Positions 1-14,215 of a DNA stretch of 60,000 bases are shown piece after piece (positions within the stretch are counted from its first letter, which is position 1; every line of letters starts with the position of its first letter). The notes under the pieces were generated by a model. It was not told the origin of the DNA. It made no database searches and was given only the letters and a program-made list of their open reading frames with translations. Made by a program: the position numbers and the translations under genes. The stretch is from Polytrichum commune (lineage: Eukaryota > Streptophyta > Polytrichopsida > Polytrichales > Polytrichaceae): contig OX485803.1 in NCBI GenBank assembly GCA_950295325.1, positions 63,753,554 through 63,813,553 of the forward strand, given 5' to 3'.

Positions 1-418
1 TTCACTGCGGATTCAAGGTTCCTTGCCACTGGTTCTTTTTCACTAGAAGGATTTGAAATCTATGAATGTGGATACGAAATCTACTAATATACAGCAGACC
101 GTAAAACCACGTAACATATCATAACATATCAAGTGGAAGAGATTCAATGGTAAGGAACCACGATATTTTGTAGTACCTCTTTCTAATCTTGGTCCCATCG
201 ACTACGTTCATAAAGTATGAAATCAACAAAACCTAAACATCTTGGAGGAAATATTCGACTCTGTATTCCCTCTTTTTGCACAGATGATTATCGCCGAAAT
301 TATCCCAGTTCTCGAAAGGATTCACTTTCTTTTGGATGAACATATACATCTCATCCTAATTTTTATCAATCTTCGTCCAATATTGTGGATGTAAATAGCT
401 GTTTCTCTCTACAGTAGA

Positions 419-2690
<2,272 letters not shown>

Positions 2691-2694
2691 ATAG

Positions 2695-5050
2695 TTAAGC
2701 AATTGCAGCGGACCGCCAATTTATGTTGGTGAGTCCGTTCAGGAAGCGCTCAGAGGACCGAATAAGGCCACCAAGAGAGAGCTTAGAGCTTGTTGGAGAT
2801 GAGCTTGTAGGCTGCTGAGGAGCTAACCCTTTGACTTGCAACATGGTGTGGCCCAGTTTCTTGCGCATGGCTTCCACAACCTTCATATCTACAGGGTTGC
2901 CTGCGGGGTCAGTTACGTAGAACACATTCACAGCCTTGTCGTCTCTTGTTGCCACATCCGCTCGGGCTACGGAGAGACCGTGTTCTCTGAACATCCGGGT
3001 TATGTCTGATAGCAGGCCAACATGGTCTGGGGAACAGAGTTCCAGCCTCACACCCTGAAACACCATCCAACATCAAACGGCTTTCAGATGGAGCAAATGA
3101 GGAATTTGGCTTAAAAATGATGAAGTCATCAGAAATACATACATACAGAAGCACTCAGACAACTGACCGATTTAGGATAGAGGAGTTTTCAAATCAGCTT
3201 GAAGTTCATATGAAATGACCTTGAAATCATGCTATTTATTCAATAAACAAACTCACCTCACTGGTCCTTCGGTTGATGGCAGCTTCCAGACACTCCTTTA
3301 AGTGTTGCTCAGCAGCCTCGTCAAGAGTGCAACCATTTACGTGGCGGATGTAATAATCCTGCACAAATGGGAAAAAAACTTAATATATTACACCACAAAG
3401 GATAACAGTAAAACTTGATTCTCATGTTCTCACAAGCTTGACAAGGTAAGTGAATGAAAGCAAGATAACCCAAGAACATATAAGTAAATATGCATAAATG
3501 AAGCATAGAAACACCAATTAAAAATCCACAGCCAAGAATATGTACCTGGTTAGTTTCCGGGCCAGTGGTTTTGATGGTGGCATGAAATATCACATACTGC
3601 ATATCAGTCAAGGTGCACACAATGTCAAACAGTAGCTTGGGCCGATCTTTACACACGATGGTGATCGTGGAGTAACCACGTTCGTTGCGATTCTGGATTT
3701 TAATCATGGGCCTCCCAGGAGAGTGTCCAGTTTGGCCCGACTCACAACTTCCCACAGACCTCCTATCATCAGACATCATTTGGTGCAACCGCCGCTCTAC
3801 ATGAGTAGCCTCGGTTGCAAAGTCTATTCTGGCCACTTGATCTTCATTGTCTCCCTTCATCACCACTGACAACCGCTCCTTGATCTCCCCAAGCTTCGCC
3901 TTGCTCTTCACTGGGCCAGCAGAATGCGAATCCGTGAAGTATATCACGCACGCCACTCTCAAATTGTGCGTCCACACCTCGGCCGCATTCACGTTGCACT
4001 CATTGTTGGTGAGAACAGCAGAGATTTCTGACAACAAACCAGGCCTGTCGGGTCCTGTGAGCTCTATTACAGTATACTCCGAGCATGTCAAACCTGCTGC
4101 TCGTCCAGGGCACCGAAGCAAATCCGCTGAAGATTGCTCCCTCCTTGTTTTATAACCTAGAGACTGTACAACAGAAATTCATGTGTCAATCACTGCACTA
4201 TTTTCCAAAATCATAAGTATTCTGTTAAAAAGTATATATGCTCATTTTCTACATAACAAAAATGCACTATACTCGCTTTGCAGGGAAGACGTTGAGAACT
4301 GACCTTTTGAATGTACTGCAAAGTGGCTTGGTCACGGATCTTGTTCCCATTTTGGTTTACCAAATGAAACACTGCACCCAAAAGTATCAAAATTAGTTGG
4401 TTCTCTCCAATATATAGATGTTAAGGCATTAAGGGGTTGACTAAAAACCATAAGGAGGAAATTCAGGTCATCTCCACTCCATTGAGTGGTTTTCTCTTGA
4501 GGAAAACTTACCATCCATGAACCATCCACCATCGGAGAAGATATCAGACTTGGTTATCTTCAAATCCAGGTCTGTGAGGACCTGCACCACATTCAAGAGT
4601 ATGCCGTGTCTGTTGGCGCTATGAACCTGCAAGCATCGTGCCACGACATGTCAGTACTGCCAGAATTCGCTTGGTGCAAAAAAAAGGACCGAATTTCGTA
4701 GGAAGCCTCCACACCATAATATTAACCTTGACAGACCGATGCACCGATTTTGCACATAATGTTCTAGCAAGAAGGAAAAATACGCCACCGACAAGAAGAT
4801 CACCAACCTTAAGAACTGTGACATCCTCGTATGTGTCGTTCTCGATCACAACCCTGCACAGCGCAATACAACCCACTCACGCAGGTCAGATCAAATTTCA
4901 AAAAATTACACCCGTGAAGCAAAAAGAGGAACCAAGCAGAAGAAATAAGTTTGGGGTGAAGAATTTAACAGTTCCGTACCTCGGAGGAGTGAAGCGTGAG
5001 CAAGTTGTCTCATAGTCAGGGTCGAAGTAAGGCCATCTAGGCGCCTCCAT
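2695..5050 (-). CDS. ACR4-like: ACR-type protein with four ACT domains (ACR4/ACR5-like), 7 coding exons
   Basis: Coding exons on the minus strand are 5050-4980, 4853-4808, 4626-4512, 4371-4304, 4163-3546, 3358-3257 and 3054-2695 (TAA at 2697-2695). All six introns are GT-AG, and joining gives one 1380-base frame of 459 residues, close to the usual ACR length of about 450. The start at 5048-5050 begins MEAPRWPYFDPDYE, matching the WPYFDP-type N-terminus of the family. ACT domains lie at about residues 36-114 (DGGWFMDVFHL), 129-206 (ELTGPDRPGLLSE), 264-337 (CKDRPKLLFD, TLTDMQY) and 341-416 (ELCSPDHVGLLSD). The spacer has the family motif HVERRLHQMM. ACT domains bind small ligands, often amino acids; plant ACR proteins have no catalytic domain and are thought to sense amino acids or bind partners. 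No lesion is visible. The orthology number within ACR1-ACR12 is uncertain. Confidence 0.95.
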
Positions 5051-6740
5051 CACGGGAGGTTCCACTGAGAAATTGATTCCTGGAGATACAAGACAGAGAG
5101 ACTAGGGTCGTTATGCATTTACATTAATGCTTGGGGAACAAACTAAGTACAAACTAAGAAAGCCCTCATCCCGAATGCTGCTGGAGCCTGGACCAACGGT
5201 GCATTGGTACAATGATCACATAAGCTAATCAGCAAACATCATCAAACTCCATCCTTCCCTCCTTTACAAACCCCCCACCGATCTATCTGGGCCGATCTGT
5301 CTTCTCTAAGACTGATTTAGGATGATGGTCTACCTTGAATATTCGAACAATAATTTCCAGTCTCTCCTTCCTCTCTTGAAAGCAACGCGAGGAGGCCGCT
5401 GGCCGGGGACTGTTTCGAAATACCAGCCCGCACCATCCAGTAAATCCTTTTAACTCCACCAACAAATATTAGGATTTACACGAACCCTGAGATGATTATG
5501 ATTACGCCCGGTGTGAAGGATTTGGTATGAAACTAGGAGAGAAAAGAGGTAGTGGCCAAAAACAGAAGACCTAAGATTGCAAGCTCCTGGCAAGGCTATT
5601 CGTGGCGGGTTCTTGCCCCTTGCGGTCAAATAGCAAATTGTTTGGTGCACCAGAAGGAACACAAATCCCTTGCAGATCAAAAAGGTCAAGGTGAGTCTGC
5701 TGAAGAGGATCCAATGGGTGAAGACAGCAAAGGCGAAACATGTTACAGCAGTCCGATGTCACGAACAAGACGTTGGACTTTTGGTAACGTAATGGTGGCC
5801 GATCTTCTCAACAAGAACCCACAGATGTCTGATAGCTCCCAACTCCAACTCCCAAGTGCCGACAGCCTACTTCCTTGCTTCCTTGCTTGCCTGCTTACGA
5901 TAATCCAAATAATCAATCTCTGTGGAGTCGGTACTAGGTAGAAACTTGCCACAAGAACACAGATTACCCAGACAGGATGCAAAATGATCCCCCCACAATC
6001 CGGAAGCGGCTAACGGTCACAACCTGTGGCTCAAACTGGCAGTTTGCTTACAGCAGAATGCTTGGTTCAGCACAATCTTATTCAAACCTCCGCCCCACTC
6101 AAAATCATCCCCCAACGCCACTGGGACGAAACAAAATCAAAAACCACCCAAACAGACTAAGGTATGATGTTCTTCTGAGCTTCTTGAGCTGCGTTGCTTT
6201 GCTCTCTCTCTCTCTCTCGCTCCCCTGTGTCTCTATCTCTCTCTCTCTGCTCAGTGCAGGGAAAACGCGTTTCGCTTCCTCCCACAAGGGGAAGAGAGGT
6301 TAAAAGGGAAGAGGGAAGGGCGCAAAGGTGCAATCTTTGGCTGTAACTTGCAACTTGTAAGTTGTACCCGCAGCACCGGCGGCTGGCTATGGAGGCAGGT
6401 GGGGGGGCTGTGGGGTGGTAGTTGTTGGTACTATGGAGGCCTCTCGAGTGGATTTGATCGGGTGAGTAACTAAGTACTCTTGTGTGCGGTAAGTTTGGGA
6501 AGGAGGGGAAGAAGAAGACTCTCTTGGCAGCCAAGTTAAGTGAGTACTTTGTTCATCTGTGGGGGCTCATCAGACGACAAGTCTCGCGCGCGCTCTGTCA
6601 CTCTTGGCAAGCCGATGAACGAGGAAGACGAAGAGGAAGAAGAGGGGAAGGGAAGGGCAGGGCAGGGGAGGGGAGGGGGGGGGGAGGAAGCGGGGCAGCA
6701 GGAAGGACTAAGTTACTGTGGGACGGTCCTGGCGATGCTT
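5051..6740 (-). promoter_or_regulatory. 5' leader with an intron, and likely promoter, of the ACR gene
   Basis: On the minus strand a CAG acceptor at 5082-5080 lies 29 bases upstream of the ATG, so the leader contains an intron; I could not fix its donor. A GA-repeat stretch lies at 6196-6252 (GAGA-type, as bound by BBR/BPC factors). A strongly pyrimidine-rich patch as read on the minus strand lies at 6620-6690. Such Y patches usually sit close to plant transcription starts. The region is richer in GC than the flanking repeats. Exact start site and TATA box are not resolved. Confidence 0.55.
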
Positions 6741-6910
6741 AATAAGATACACACACACACACTAGCTAGAAGAGGGCGACGGCCAACCCAGGCTGGCTAG
6801 GAGCTGGCTGGAGGGGAGTTTGTGGCGATGATTATAGGCTGCTATGTTACGGCTGTGACTGTTGTAATAATGGCCAAGGTTGGGGAGGTGGGGAAGGCGA
6901 TTATCACTTA

Positions 6911-7591
6911 GGGCCTCCCAAGTCCCACTCATGCTAGCAACTCCCAACTCTTGAGCCGCAAGAAACCATTGAACACATGGTTAACTATCATCCAACTCGG
7001 TTCTTGATTCTTTTATGAAGATATAAGCCCGGGACTTGTGTTGAGAGTTGGGTTTGGTTTTTGGCTCGACCTAACTCCCAACATAGAGGCAAAGTCCCAA
7101 CTTTTGAGCCACAAGAAACCATTGAACACATGGTTAACTATCATCCAAGTCCGATCTTGATTCTTTTCTCCAAATATATGCACGGGACTTGTGTTGAGAG
7201 TTGGGTCTGGTTTTTGGCTCGACCCAACTCTGAACATAGAGGCAAAGTCCCAACTTTTGAACCACAAAAAACTACTGAAACATGGTTAACTATCATCCAA
7301 GTCCGATCTTGATTTCTTTTAATGCAAACATGTGCACAAGACTTGTGTTGAGAGTTGGGTCTGGTTTTTGGCTCGACCCAACTCTCAACAGAAGTCCCAA
7401 GCCTCACCTCCAAAAAATGTCGCCATGTAGGCATCCATGTCACACTTGGGACTTAGGACTTGGGACATAAAACTTGGAACCTCGTGTGAAGTGGTAAGTC
7501 CCAACTCCCATGCTCTCAATGGTTGAGATTGTAGGGATTGGCCTCAAGCGACTTGGGACGCAGGGCTTGGGGACCCTGTGTGAACCGGCCC
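6911..7591. mobile_element. Tourist-like (PIF/Harbinger-type) MITE with internal tandem array
   Basis: The element begins GGGCC and ends GGCCC. It is flanked by a direct TTA on each side (6908-6910 and 7592-7594), the 3-bp TWA-type target duplication of PIF/Harbinger elements. The terminal repeat is imperfect beyond the first five bases: CCCAAGTCCCA near the left end and, read inward, CCCAAGC then TCCCAAGTC near the right. The middle is a tandem array described separately. No transposase is encoded. Confidence 0.7.
6943..7395. repeat. Three tandem copies of a 153-bp unit
   Basis: Units start near 6943, 7096 and 7249. Each contains the same block ending in a hairpin. In the third unit the hairpin is a perfect 16-bp stem (7346-7361 with 7375-7390) around a 13-base loop. 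The first and second units carry one to a few stem changes. The array sits wholly inside the Tourist-like element, so it amplified after or during that element's formation. Confidence 0.9.
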
Positions 7592-7595
7592 TTAC

Positions 7596-7885
7596 AAGGA
7601 TACGAGTGTACCTCTCATTCATCCAACATAAAAACTTGAAAAATATAATAAAGGAAACTTGATCCTGTGTGAATTTGTGCCAATTCATTTCAAACAACTT
7701 GAACTACACTAATTTAGGGTCTTTACCATTAATTTCCGGTGTCAAAATCAACTTACATAAGTACCCTACATGTTACATACTTATTGAAGGATTTTTTTAT
7801 GTTGGATGAACACTCGTATGTATGAGAGGTACGCTCGTATGTATGCAAAAATTTCCTCCTCTCCAAGTGGGAGGGAAAGAGAGGG
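7596..7885. mobile_element. Group E MITE copy 1 (long terminal inverted repeats)
   Basis: The left end reads ACGAGTGTACCTCTCATTC and then CATCCAACATAAAAAC. The right end carries the inverse: ATGTTGGATGAAC, ATGAGAGGTACGCTCGTAT, then CTCCTCTCCAAGTGGGAGGG. The arms are about 45-60 bases and diverged. The long arms suggest a Mutator-like non-autonomous element, but no target duplication was established. Confidence 0.6.
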
Positions 7886-9144
7886 GAGGGGTGACAACTA
7901 CCATAGTGTAAGGGAGGCCATTGTGAGCCCAAAAGGGTGCCCACATTTAGTCTTAGACCCTTGAAACGTTAGTTGATGCACTTTGAAGTAGCATGTTACT
8001 TCACAAAAATATAAAAAGAGTGAAATGTTAGTCTTAGAAGTACCATGTTGTAAGAGGCTAGGATGTGAGTTGTTATTGTGTTTTTACCTTCGGAAGGATT
8101 TGAGTGAATGAGGATAGGTAAGGAGAACTTGGATTGAATAGTTAGTGAGTAGGCTAGTACAAATGGATGGAGACAACCAAAGTGACTCAAGAGGCAAGTG
8201 CATTCGAATTGGGATGAATGGAGGATCACATGGAGCGCACAAGTGGACCACCTCATCATGGCCACTTAATGGGGAAGGCCCAAGGAAGAATGCAAGGTGG
8301 AGGATAAGCAAATTCTCAAAGCACCAATCAAATCACGAGTTAAGCATCGTGGTTTGAATTAAGTGGTGAGCGACGATTTGGGGAAGTAAGGGGAGAAAGT
8401 TATGGCGGCGGAAAGCGAAGGAGGCTAAGTTTGGGTTGAAGCATCCCAAGTTTGGTAAAGTGTGGTAGGTAGAAAGCCAAGGCTAGTTAAATGTTCGAAT
8501 TAGGATCCTTGTTGATCATTTGAGGGAGGAAGGCTTAGAAGATAGGATTGGCGCCTACTAAGTAGGAGGAAATCTCAAGGGCTTATCGTGAGCCTTGAGG
8601 GTGCTCACCCCCTCAAGCTTACTATATAATCCCTCATTCTTCCCTCACTCATCCTCTCTTTCCTTTGTGCTCCAAGGCACCCCACGAGTTATAAGTGTGG
8701 GTGTGGGAAGCCATATTGGAGCACATGTGTGTGCTTAGTTTTTAGTTTGAGAGCCAAGGCTTGTTAGCCTTGAAGAGGGCTTGACCTCTTGGTAGAATTA
8801 GTGTTGACGTGAAGGATTTTAAAGTTAATTCATGATTCCAATTTGTGGTACTTAAAGTTCATGTTTTGAATACACGTGGTTGCAAGTTCCATGTTTGAGA
8901 GTTGAGCACTTGATGTTGTGATGAGTGCAAAAATATACTTGTGTGGATTAGTTAGTCTTAGTGAAGTTAGGAAATTCTCTCTCCCCCTCTCCTCTCTAGG
9001 ATTTTAGGATTTTAGGATTAGAGAAGAATTGTGTGATTAGAAAGGGGTTGTTAGTAGAATTAGGGAAATTAGGTAGGAAGATTAGTTAAGGGCTTGAATA
9101 ATTAGTGAGGTAGTTGGGGATTACAACTACAAAGTTGTGGGTTC

Positions 9145-9310
9145 ATGAAGGAGCTGGGTTTATGAAGGAGCTGGGTTTGTTTAGTTAGAAAGTAAAGAGC
9201 TGGGTTTATGAAGGAGCTGGGTTTGTTTAGTTAGAAGCTAAGAAGCTGGGTTTATGAAGGAGCTAGGTTTATGTAATTAGAAAGTAAAGAGATGGGTTCA
9301 TGAAGGAGCT
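9145..9310. repeat. 46-bp tandem repeat
   Basis: Unit contains ATGAAGGAGCTGGGTTT and GTTTAGTTAGAAAGTAAAG; starts at 9162, 9208, 9254 and 9300, with a partial unit before. It lies between the promoter-like part and the small conserved frame of LTR-like copy 1 and is absent from copy 2, so it is a later local expansion. Confidence 0.85.
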
Positions 9311-9590
9311 TAGTAGATAGCCTACCTAATTAGCTCATAGACAAGTAGTTAGTTACATTATGCTAGTTAGTGTTATGTGTGGCTTTCACAAGTAAATGTA
9401 TTTGAGATTGACTATAGAGAATAGTGTTTTTTTTAACACTTGCATCATCTCTTTAAAAATAAACCACGTGCACAACTTAAGGGAGAATGTGGAGCACTCT
9501 CGCGATGGCAAGACAAAGGAAGCAAAGACCAAAGGTGCGAGGGAGAGATTGACATAAGTCACATAAGTATTTCTTAATACTTAAAGGCTT

Positions 9591-9803
9591 ATGTACGGTA
9601 TGGAGACACCAAGTGAGACCTCTTATAGTAGCGATACGGAATACACAAGTGATAGTTCAAGTGGTAGTATAGAGTCAACGGCACGGACTCCATTTAGGAG
9701 AGGGATATCCTTAAAGGCTTGTGTAGCTAAAGCAGCCGGATGGACGTTAGAAGCAAACAAAGACAAAATAGCACCCGAGCATAAGGAGGTTAAAATAACA
9801 TAG
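9591..9803 (+). CDS. Small protein of 70 residues, conserved between two repeat copies; unknown function
   Basis: The frame starts MYGMETPSE, continues with a serine-rich part, and ends with RGISLKACVAKAAGWTLE and a lysine/glutamate-rich tail. The copy at 35443-35619 has RGKSLKAGVAKAAGWTLE. Over the 36 codons from the conserved Phe to the last Thr, 25 residues are identical; 18 codons differ silently, 11 differ in residue and 7 are unchanged. The start, with a second Met three codons on, and the TAG stop are shared. That pattern indicates past selection on the protein, so it is probably a real element-encoded peptide or an exon of one. I recognise no family; a gag-like or unrelated element protein is possible. 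The two copies differ by a 12-residue length change in the Ser-rich part. Confidence 0.5.
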   Translation: MYGMETPSETSYSSDTEYTSDSSSGSIESTARTPFRRGISLKACVAKAAGWTLEANKDKIAPEHKEVKIT

Positions 9804-10134
9804 TTAACTTGTGCATTCTCCACATACGTATTGAAATCGTACATTGAGTTGTTAAAAGTGAAATTCCAGTTAAATCCAAGACCACTTGAAGGGTGAACCT
9901 TGCACTATGGACTCATCCAAGTCCAAATCCAATACCGCGGAGGAATGTGAGCCCAAACCCACTACTCGGACTACGGACGCTTAAGGGTGGGGGGTTTGGC
10001 CTCACAGCCATGCACGTTTGAAAATGCCAGTGTTGAAAACGGAGATAAGTGAGCCAAGGTAAGAAGAACTTTTTGGTCTTAACATGTGCCCGACCAAGAG
10101 GGAGTGAGACAACGCCAACCACTACATTGAATAA

Positions 10135-10322
10135 GATATTTAGTGTCACTTGCTATTTAGAGATATGCAATGTTGTTGGCGTTCTGTAATATTCAAACAA
10201 CTACAATTTAGAGATATGCAATGTTGTTTGACATTTGTTGGCAAAGTATAATGTAGACTGTAAATAGACACGTCATTGTGTAATTCCAAACAATAAGTGA
10301 CACTATAGATAATATTTAGTGT
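10135..10322. mobile_element. Group A MITE, copy 1
   Basis: The left end reads GATATTTAGTGTCACTTGC; the right end is its inverse, AATAAGTGACACTATAG then AATATTTAGTGT. Arms of about 35 bases include the subterminal module ATTGTGTAATTCCAAA. The interior matches the other A copies (GTTGGCAAAGTATAATGTAG). No coding capacity. Confidence 0.7.
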
Positions 10323-11626
10323 AAAGATGGCGTGAACAAGGGACTCGTCACCTTGATCATAGCCACAAGTTCGTACGTGAACCCATATCGGGTTCTCTAA
10401 CGCCCTACCTAACCTTTAGGAGTTTGGTTTCAAGGTTTATCCCTTCTTTTTCTTCGATTAAAAAAATTACTTTCCACCTCTGAGCACAAAACGGAGGTTT
10501 TAAACCTAACCAAACCGTCGCCTTAGATCATTGTTGAAAACGGACGACCCTACCCTATAGAAGAGCGGCCAACATTGAAACGAAGCCCCCTCGACGTTAG
10601 ACACGTGCCGAGGCCAAAATTTGTTTTTATTTTAGCCCACCGATCTTTGTTTGGAAACCGGCGTTTTGAACTAGGTGTAGCCTCCACATGAGTGGTCCTA
10701 CAATTGACACATAAGTAAGGAAGTATGACGCTCATCAAAGCCTTGCTTTGGTGGGATAAGATATATTTGTAGGTATGTTGTATGTGCATGATCATGGAGT
10801 CCCGGAATGGAAACAGAATGGAAATGGACATGGAGTTGGAGTGGAGTAGAGGGGGCAAAGCCAAGCCTAGCCTAGCCTAGCCAGGCCAGCAGGTACTGCC
10901 AGCTGAGCTTTGGTGAGCTGCCCGGCTGCCCGGGGGGGCAGGGGCAGGGGCAGAGAGGGTGACAATGCAAGGGACAATCTCTCACTTTGAGCGAGCAAAG
11001 GCCCGAGACGACCCTAAACTATTGGACCAGAGTCCGGGGAATTCTGTGGAGAAAACGGATAATTTCCTAGCTTCTAGGAGGTGGCTCGGATTTTCCAATT
11101 TGTACCTGGAAGTGGGCCTAGAGAGTGCAAATTTTATTGGTTGATATCTCCCATTTTTTTTAATGTATTTGGGCAATTAGTCAACATTTGTTTATTTATT
11201 TATATATGTTCTTAAATGTCAAAAAGGGGGCTAGTTTTGTATTTTGGTGGTGGATGTTTATTCCCTCCCCATTTTTTGTTTCCCTTTAAGTTTCCTTGTC
11301 ATTCATTCCCTTCTTTTTTCTCAAATGTTGAGGGTTAAAGAATGTTGGCATTCACTCTTTATTTTTTTTGTCTAAGTAGTATCCTTAGCAAGAGTTGAAG
11401 CTGGCAAAGCCCCTACCATCTTAGGGCCAAGGATGTAGCCTTCGGAAAATACAAGATCCATAATGGGTCCAAGTATTTTCCGGAGGGTGGTTAGTATTGA
11501 AAGTCATGAAATATGCATACCATTGCCATTAGTATCAATTACCCCAAATGAACAAGACACATCACTCACACTCGGTGTATTAGGAGAATTCGAATAAGAA
11601 GAGGGATTAACATTACAAAATTATTA
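10323..11626. other. Stretch without a recognised gene
   Basis: It contains a short GC-rich spot (10855-10960, with CCTAG repeats and a G-rich run). Otherwise it is AT-rich sequence with no frame I can assign. Confidence 0.5.
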
Positions 11627-11866
11627 TTAAAAAAAACAGTATTTATTGTCATTCTTCCAAAGTGGGACAATGTCAATGATAATGTCATCTAATCCCTCGT
11701 ATGGCCCTTCCAAAGCAATTCGCAACATTGCCTCAAGATTCTTACCGCCCAACCTATTTCTAACTTTAGTCTTGATCAAATTCTGCACACTAAAAGCGCG
11801 CTCACATGTCGTTGTAAAAACACATTGCACATGAGCTAACTCTACAATAATGAGGAGGTTGGGGTG
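11627..11866 (-). pseudogene. hAT transposase C-terminal fragment (dimerisation domain)
   Basis: The minus-strand frame runs from just after a TGA at 11867-11869 to a TAA at 11627-11629. It reads HPNLLIIVELAHVQCVF, then TTTCERAFSVQNLIKT, then KVRNRLGGKNLEAMLRIALE, and ends with VPLWKNDNKY. The T-x-C-E-R-x-F-S and NRL...NLEAMLRI motifs are those of the hAT C-terminal dimerisation region (hAT-C/Dimer_Tnp), of the kind found in zinc-finger 862/TTF-like plant hAT proteins. The frame is open over about 79 codons, but the upstream catalytic part is missing or too decayed to see, so this is a relic. No terminal inverted repeats or 8-bp duplication were found. Confidence 0.85.
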
Positions 11867-12329
11867 TCATGCTTGCAAATCATGATTCCAAGTTATCATG
11901 CCCCACAAATCCCTTAATTTCTTATCCCCATAAACTTAGAATGCAAACGTGTAAATTCATAATGCAAATTCCTAAACTCGGAATGCAAGTTGTAGCGGTT
12001 GCGCCACTGCACGAGTTAATTTGCTCCACCCCAAACCACAAGCCAACAAGGCAACGGTAACTCTAACTATGCATAGTATTAAAATAAATTCCTAAAAAGT
12101 ATATTTTTAGTTGGCCGCCTGCCATGAAAAATGCCTTTCAATCGGTAATGTGGTGTGGATACTCCAGGGCAGCTTGCCTAAATGCCGACATTTCTATTTT
12201 TTTTCCTAATCGGCCCATTTTTGAAAACCTTGATTTTTCTTCCGGAACCCTTCCCTAAACATTTCTATTTCATTCAGGAATTCTCAAATCAACTGGCTCA
12301 CTTGTAACTAATTGCCGACACCCCCCGTT

Positions 12330-12502
12330 CATTGTACCGGATGATGGTGGAGAGATACCCAAATCTCAAGGAAGAGGTTGGCAATTCAATTTCTGGCTGT
12401 GAAATCTCCTCTCTACTTGATGAAAAACCGCCTCTTGTGCTTTGGCGCCTATCGACCTTCTGTCTCCAAAAAACCAAAAAACCAAAAAACCAAAAAAAAA
12501 AT
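12330..12502 (+). mobile_element. tRNA-derived SINE, copy 1
   Basis: Pol III-type boxes are visible: an A-box-like GATGGTGGAGAGA at 12342-12354 and a decayed B box GCAATTCAATTTC at 12381-12393. A shared block GTGAAATCTCCTCTCTACTTGA follows, here given in two parts: GTGAAATC and CTCTCTACTTGA. The 3' end is A-rich, with three CCAAAAAA-type units to about 12501. It aligns with copies 2 and 3. Confidence 0.7.
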
Positions 12503-12879
12503 TCAGTGAGCAAGCGAGCAAACTTGCAGGTAAATAAGTACACCCTCTCTCTCTCTCTCATTCGGAAACCCTATGGAACGGATGTGCTCAATTTAAATCT
12601 TCCTCCTCATTGTCACATTTCTCTCCCATATATCACATGTTCTGACATTAATATAATCCACTGAAGGAATTCAAACCACACGCTTGCATGCATCATGTTG
12701 TCATTATTGTAATGTTGATTTTATATTATTCCATATTGTCAATCGCTAAATTGATTCTCTATTATCACGCATCCATGTTAACGCTAAGAATCTCCTTGAT
12801 ATCAATTGCATTTTGGTTGTCAAAGGCACGAGATTAGGGGGGTTAGAGTGTATGTTAGTTTGGTAAGGGTGATATTACA

Positions 12880-14215
12880 TTAAGATCCAAGACCCAAAAA
12901 AAAACTCCAAATCAAGTGATCTTATTAGAGTTATTTGTAAAGTAAATGCAAATGACACCATGGGTTTGGTCTCAAACCATGAGTATTTGAGAATTAACAC
13001 AAGGTCGCCCAAGTTTTCTTAGTGCTTAGATTACCATACACAAAGAGTGGTGTTGGGTGATTCAAAACTTGCTTTCTAGCTTGTCCTAGTATGATGGGTG
13101 GGCCAAGCTAGCCTTGCATAGGTCAATCCGGGATTTAGGATAATGAGTCCCACGTGCATACCTTATTTTAGATCCTAAATTTCTCAAAGTTTGAGAGGTG
13201 GAAAGAAGAGGTCCCAAAATTTTCATCCAACTTTCAAATCATGCTCCAATACGTGATGAGCTAATGAGCTCTTAATAGAACGTTTACTCAAAGAAAGATC
13301 AAATTCACAGCTTCGTCCCTCTTTGAGGACTTTGCGGGTAGCATCATTGGTCAAGAGGATTTGTGGATCCAAGGATTTTTATGTTAAGGGTAGGGTCCAT
13401 GGTACAAAAATACTAAGTGGCACCAATGTGGCATCACTTTCCTGTCAAAATCTTGGCACTCCTAACCCAAGCAAATGTTTCTTCCCAATTTGAGATATCA
13501 ACCTTCAAACTTTGATCCTACCTCGAGTCCAACAATAAGGTCCGCCGAAGGGTGTTATGGATCCCAAGTTTCTTGGACTTGGACCCTAAAGTAAACCCAC
13601 TTTAACTAAGTGTGGGTTTAGAGAGAGAAGTGAGAAAATAATATGAATGCGTTGTCACTGACATGATGTAGCCCACTGGCCAACCTTCCATCAAGGGCCC
13701 TTGGGTGAGAAGGAGGGTTTATTACTTGCTTTTCAATAGGTGGTTGTTTGGGGTTTAAAGCGTGAGTTTACACTAAGGTCCAAGACCAACGAAAGTCCAA
13801 AATCAAGCAATCCTTTGAATTGAGCACAAAAATGTGGATCCAAATGCATTTACAGTGGGGTTTGGTCCAAAGTACGAAAAAATAAAGTTGGGCTAATATG
13901 GCATCATTTTCTTGTCAAACCTCAGCAATCTCCACTCAAGAAAATACTCCTCCTAGTTTGAGAATATAATCTTCATGCTTGGGTTCAATCTCGAGGCTAA
14001 CAATAAGGTCCATTAAAAGGGTATTATGAACCCCAAGTTCTAGACCCCAATGTAACATTGGTTGGATAATAAAAAGTGCAACAAGTTACTAAAGAAGAAG
14101 AAGAATAAGAAGATTGATTTACAATTGACATGAATTTGAGCTCGTTGACCTGACCTTGCTCAAAAGTCCCTTGGTACAAAGACAAGTTTATTGCTTATGT
14201 TGTGATAAGTGGACC
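12880..14215. repeat. Diverged direct duplication
   Basis: The part from about 12880 to 13745 resembles 13765-14215 in the same orientation. Shared blocks include AAGRTCCAAGACC, GGTTTGGTC, GGCATCA.TTTC.TGTCAAA, AACAATAAGGTCC and GGGTRTTATG. Copies are much diverged and the first is longer. No gene was recognised. Confidence 0.55.

Larger units (their letters stand above)
7922..9850 (+). mobile_element. LTR-like, promoter-bearing repeat, copy 1
   Basis: This region is related over most of its length to 34339-35690. Both copies start TGTGAGCCCAAAA, share a CCTAC.AAGTAGGAGGA block, then a TATA-like element (CTATATAA at 8622-8629 here), a pyrimidine-rich tract and CACCCCACG.GTTATAAGTGTGGGTG. An LTR start of TG followed by a TATA box about 700 bases later fits a retrotransposon LTR, but I found no primer-binding site, polymerase or paired LTR. 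A small conserved reading frame lies near the 3' end. Confidence 0.5.

Noticed and set aside
3847-5015. Plus-strand frames antisense to the ACR gene
   Set aside because: They are shadows of the ACR exons and introns. The minus strand has matching splice sites and four ACT domains.
9481-9500. GGGAGAATGTGGAG as a polypurine tract and LTR start
   Set aside because: The matching position in the second repeat copy lacks it, and no paired LTR end was found.
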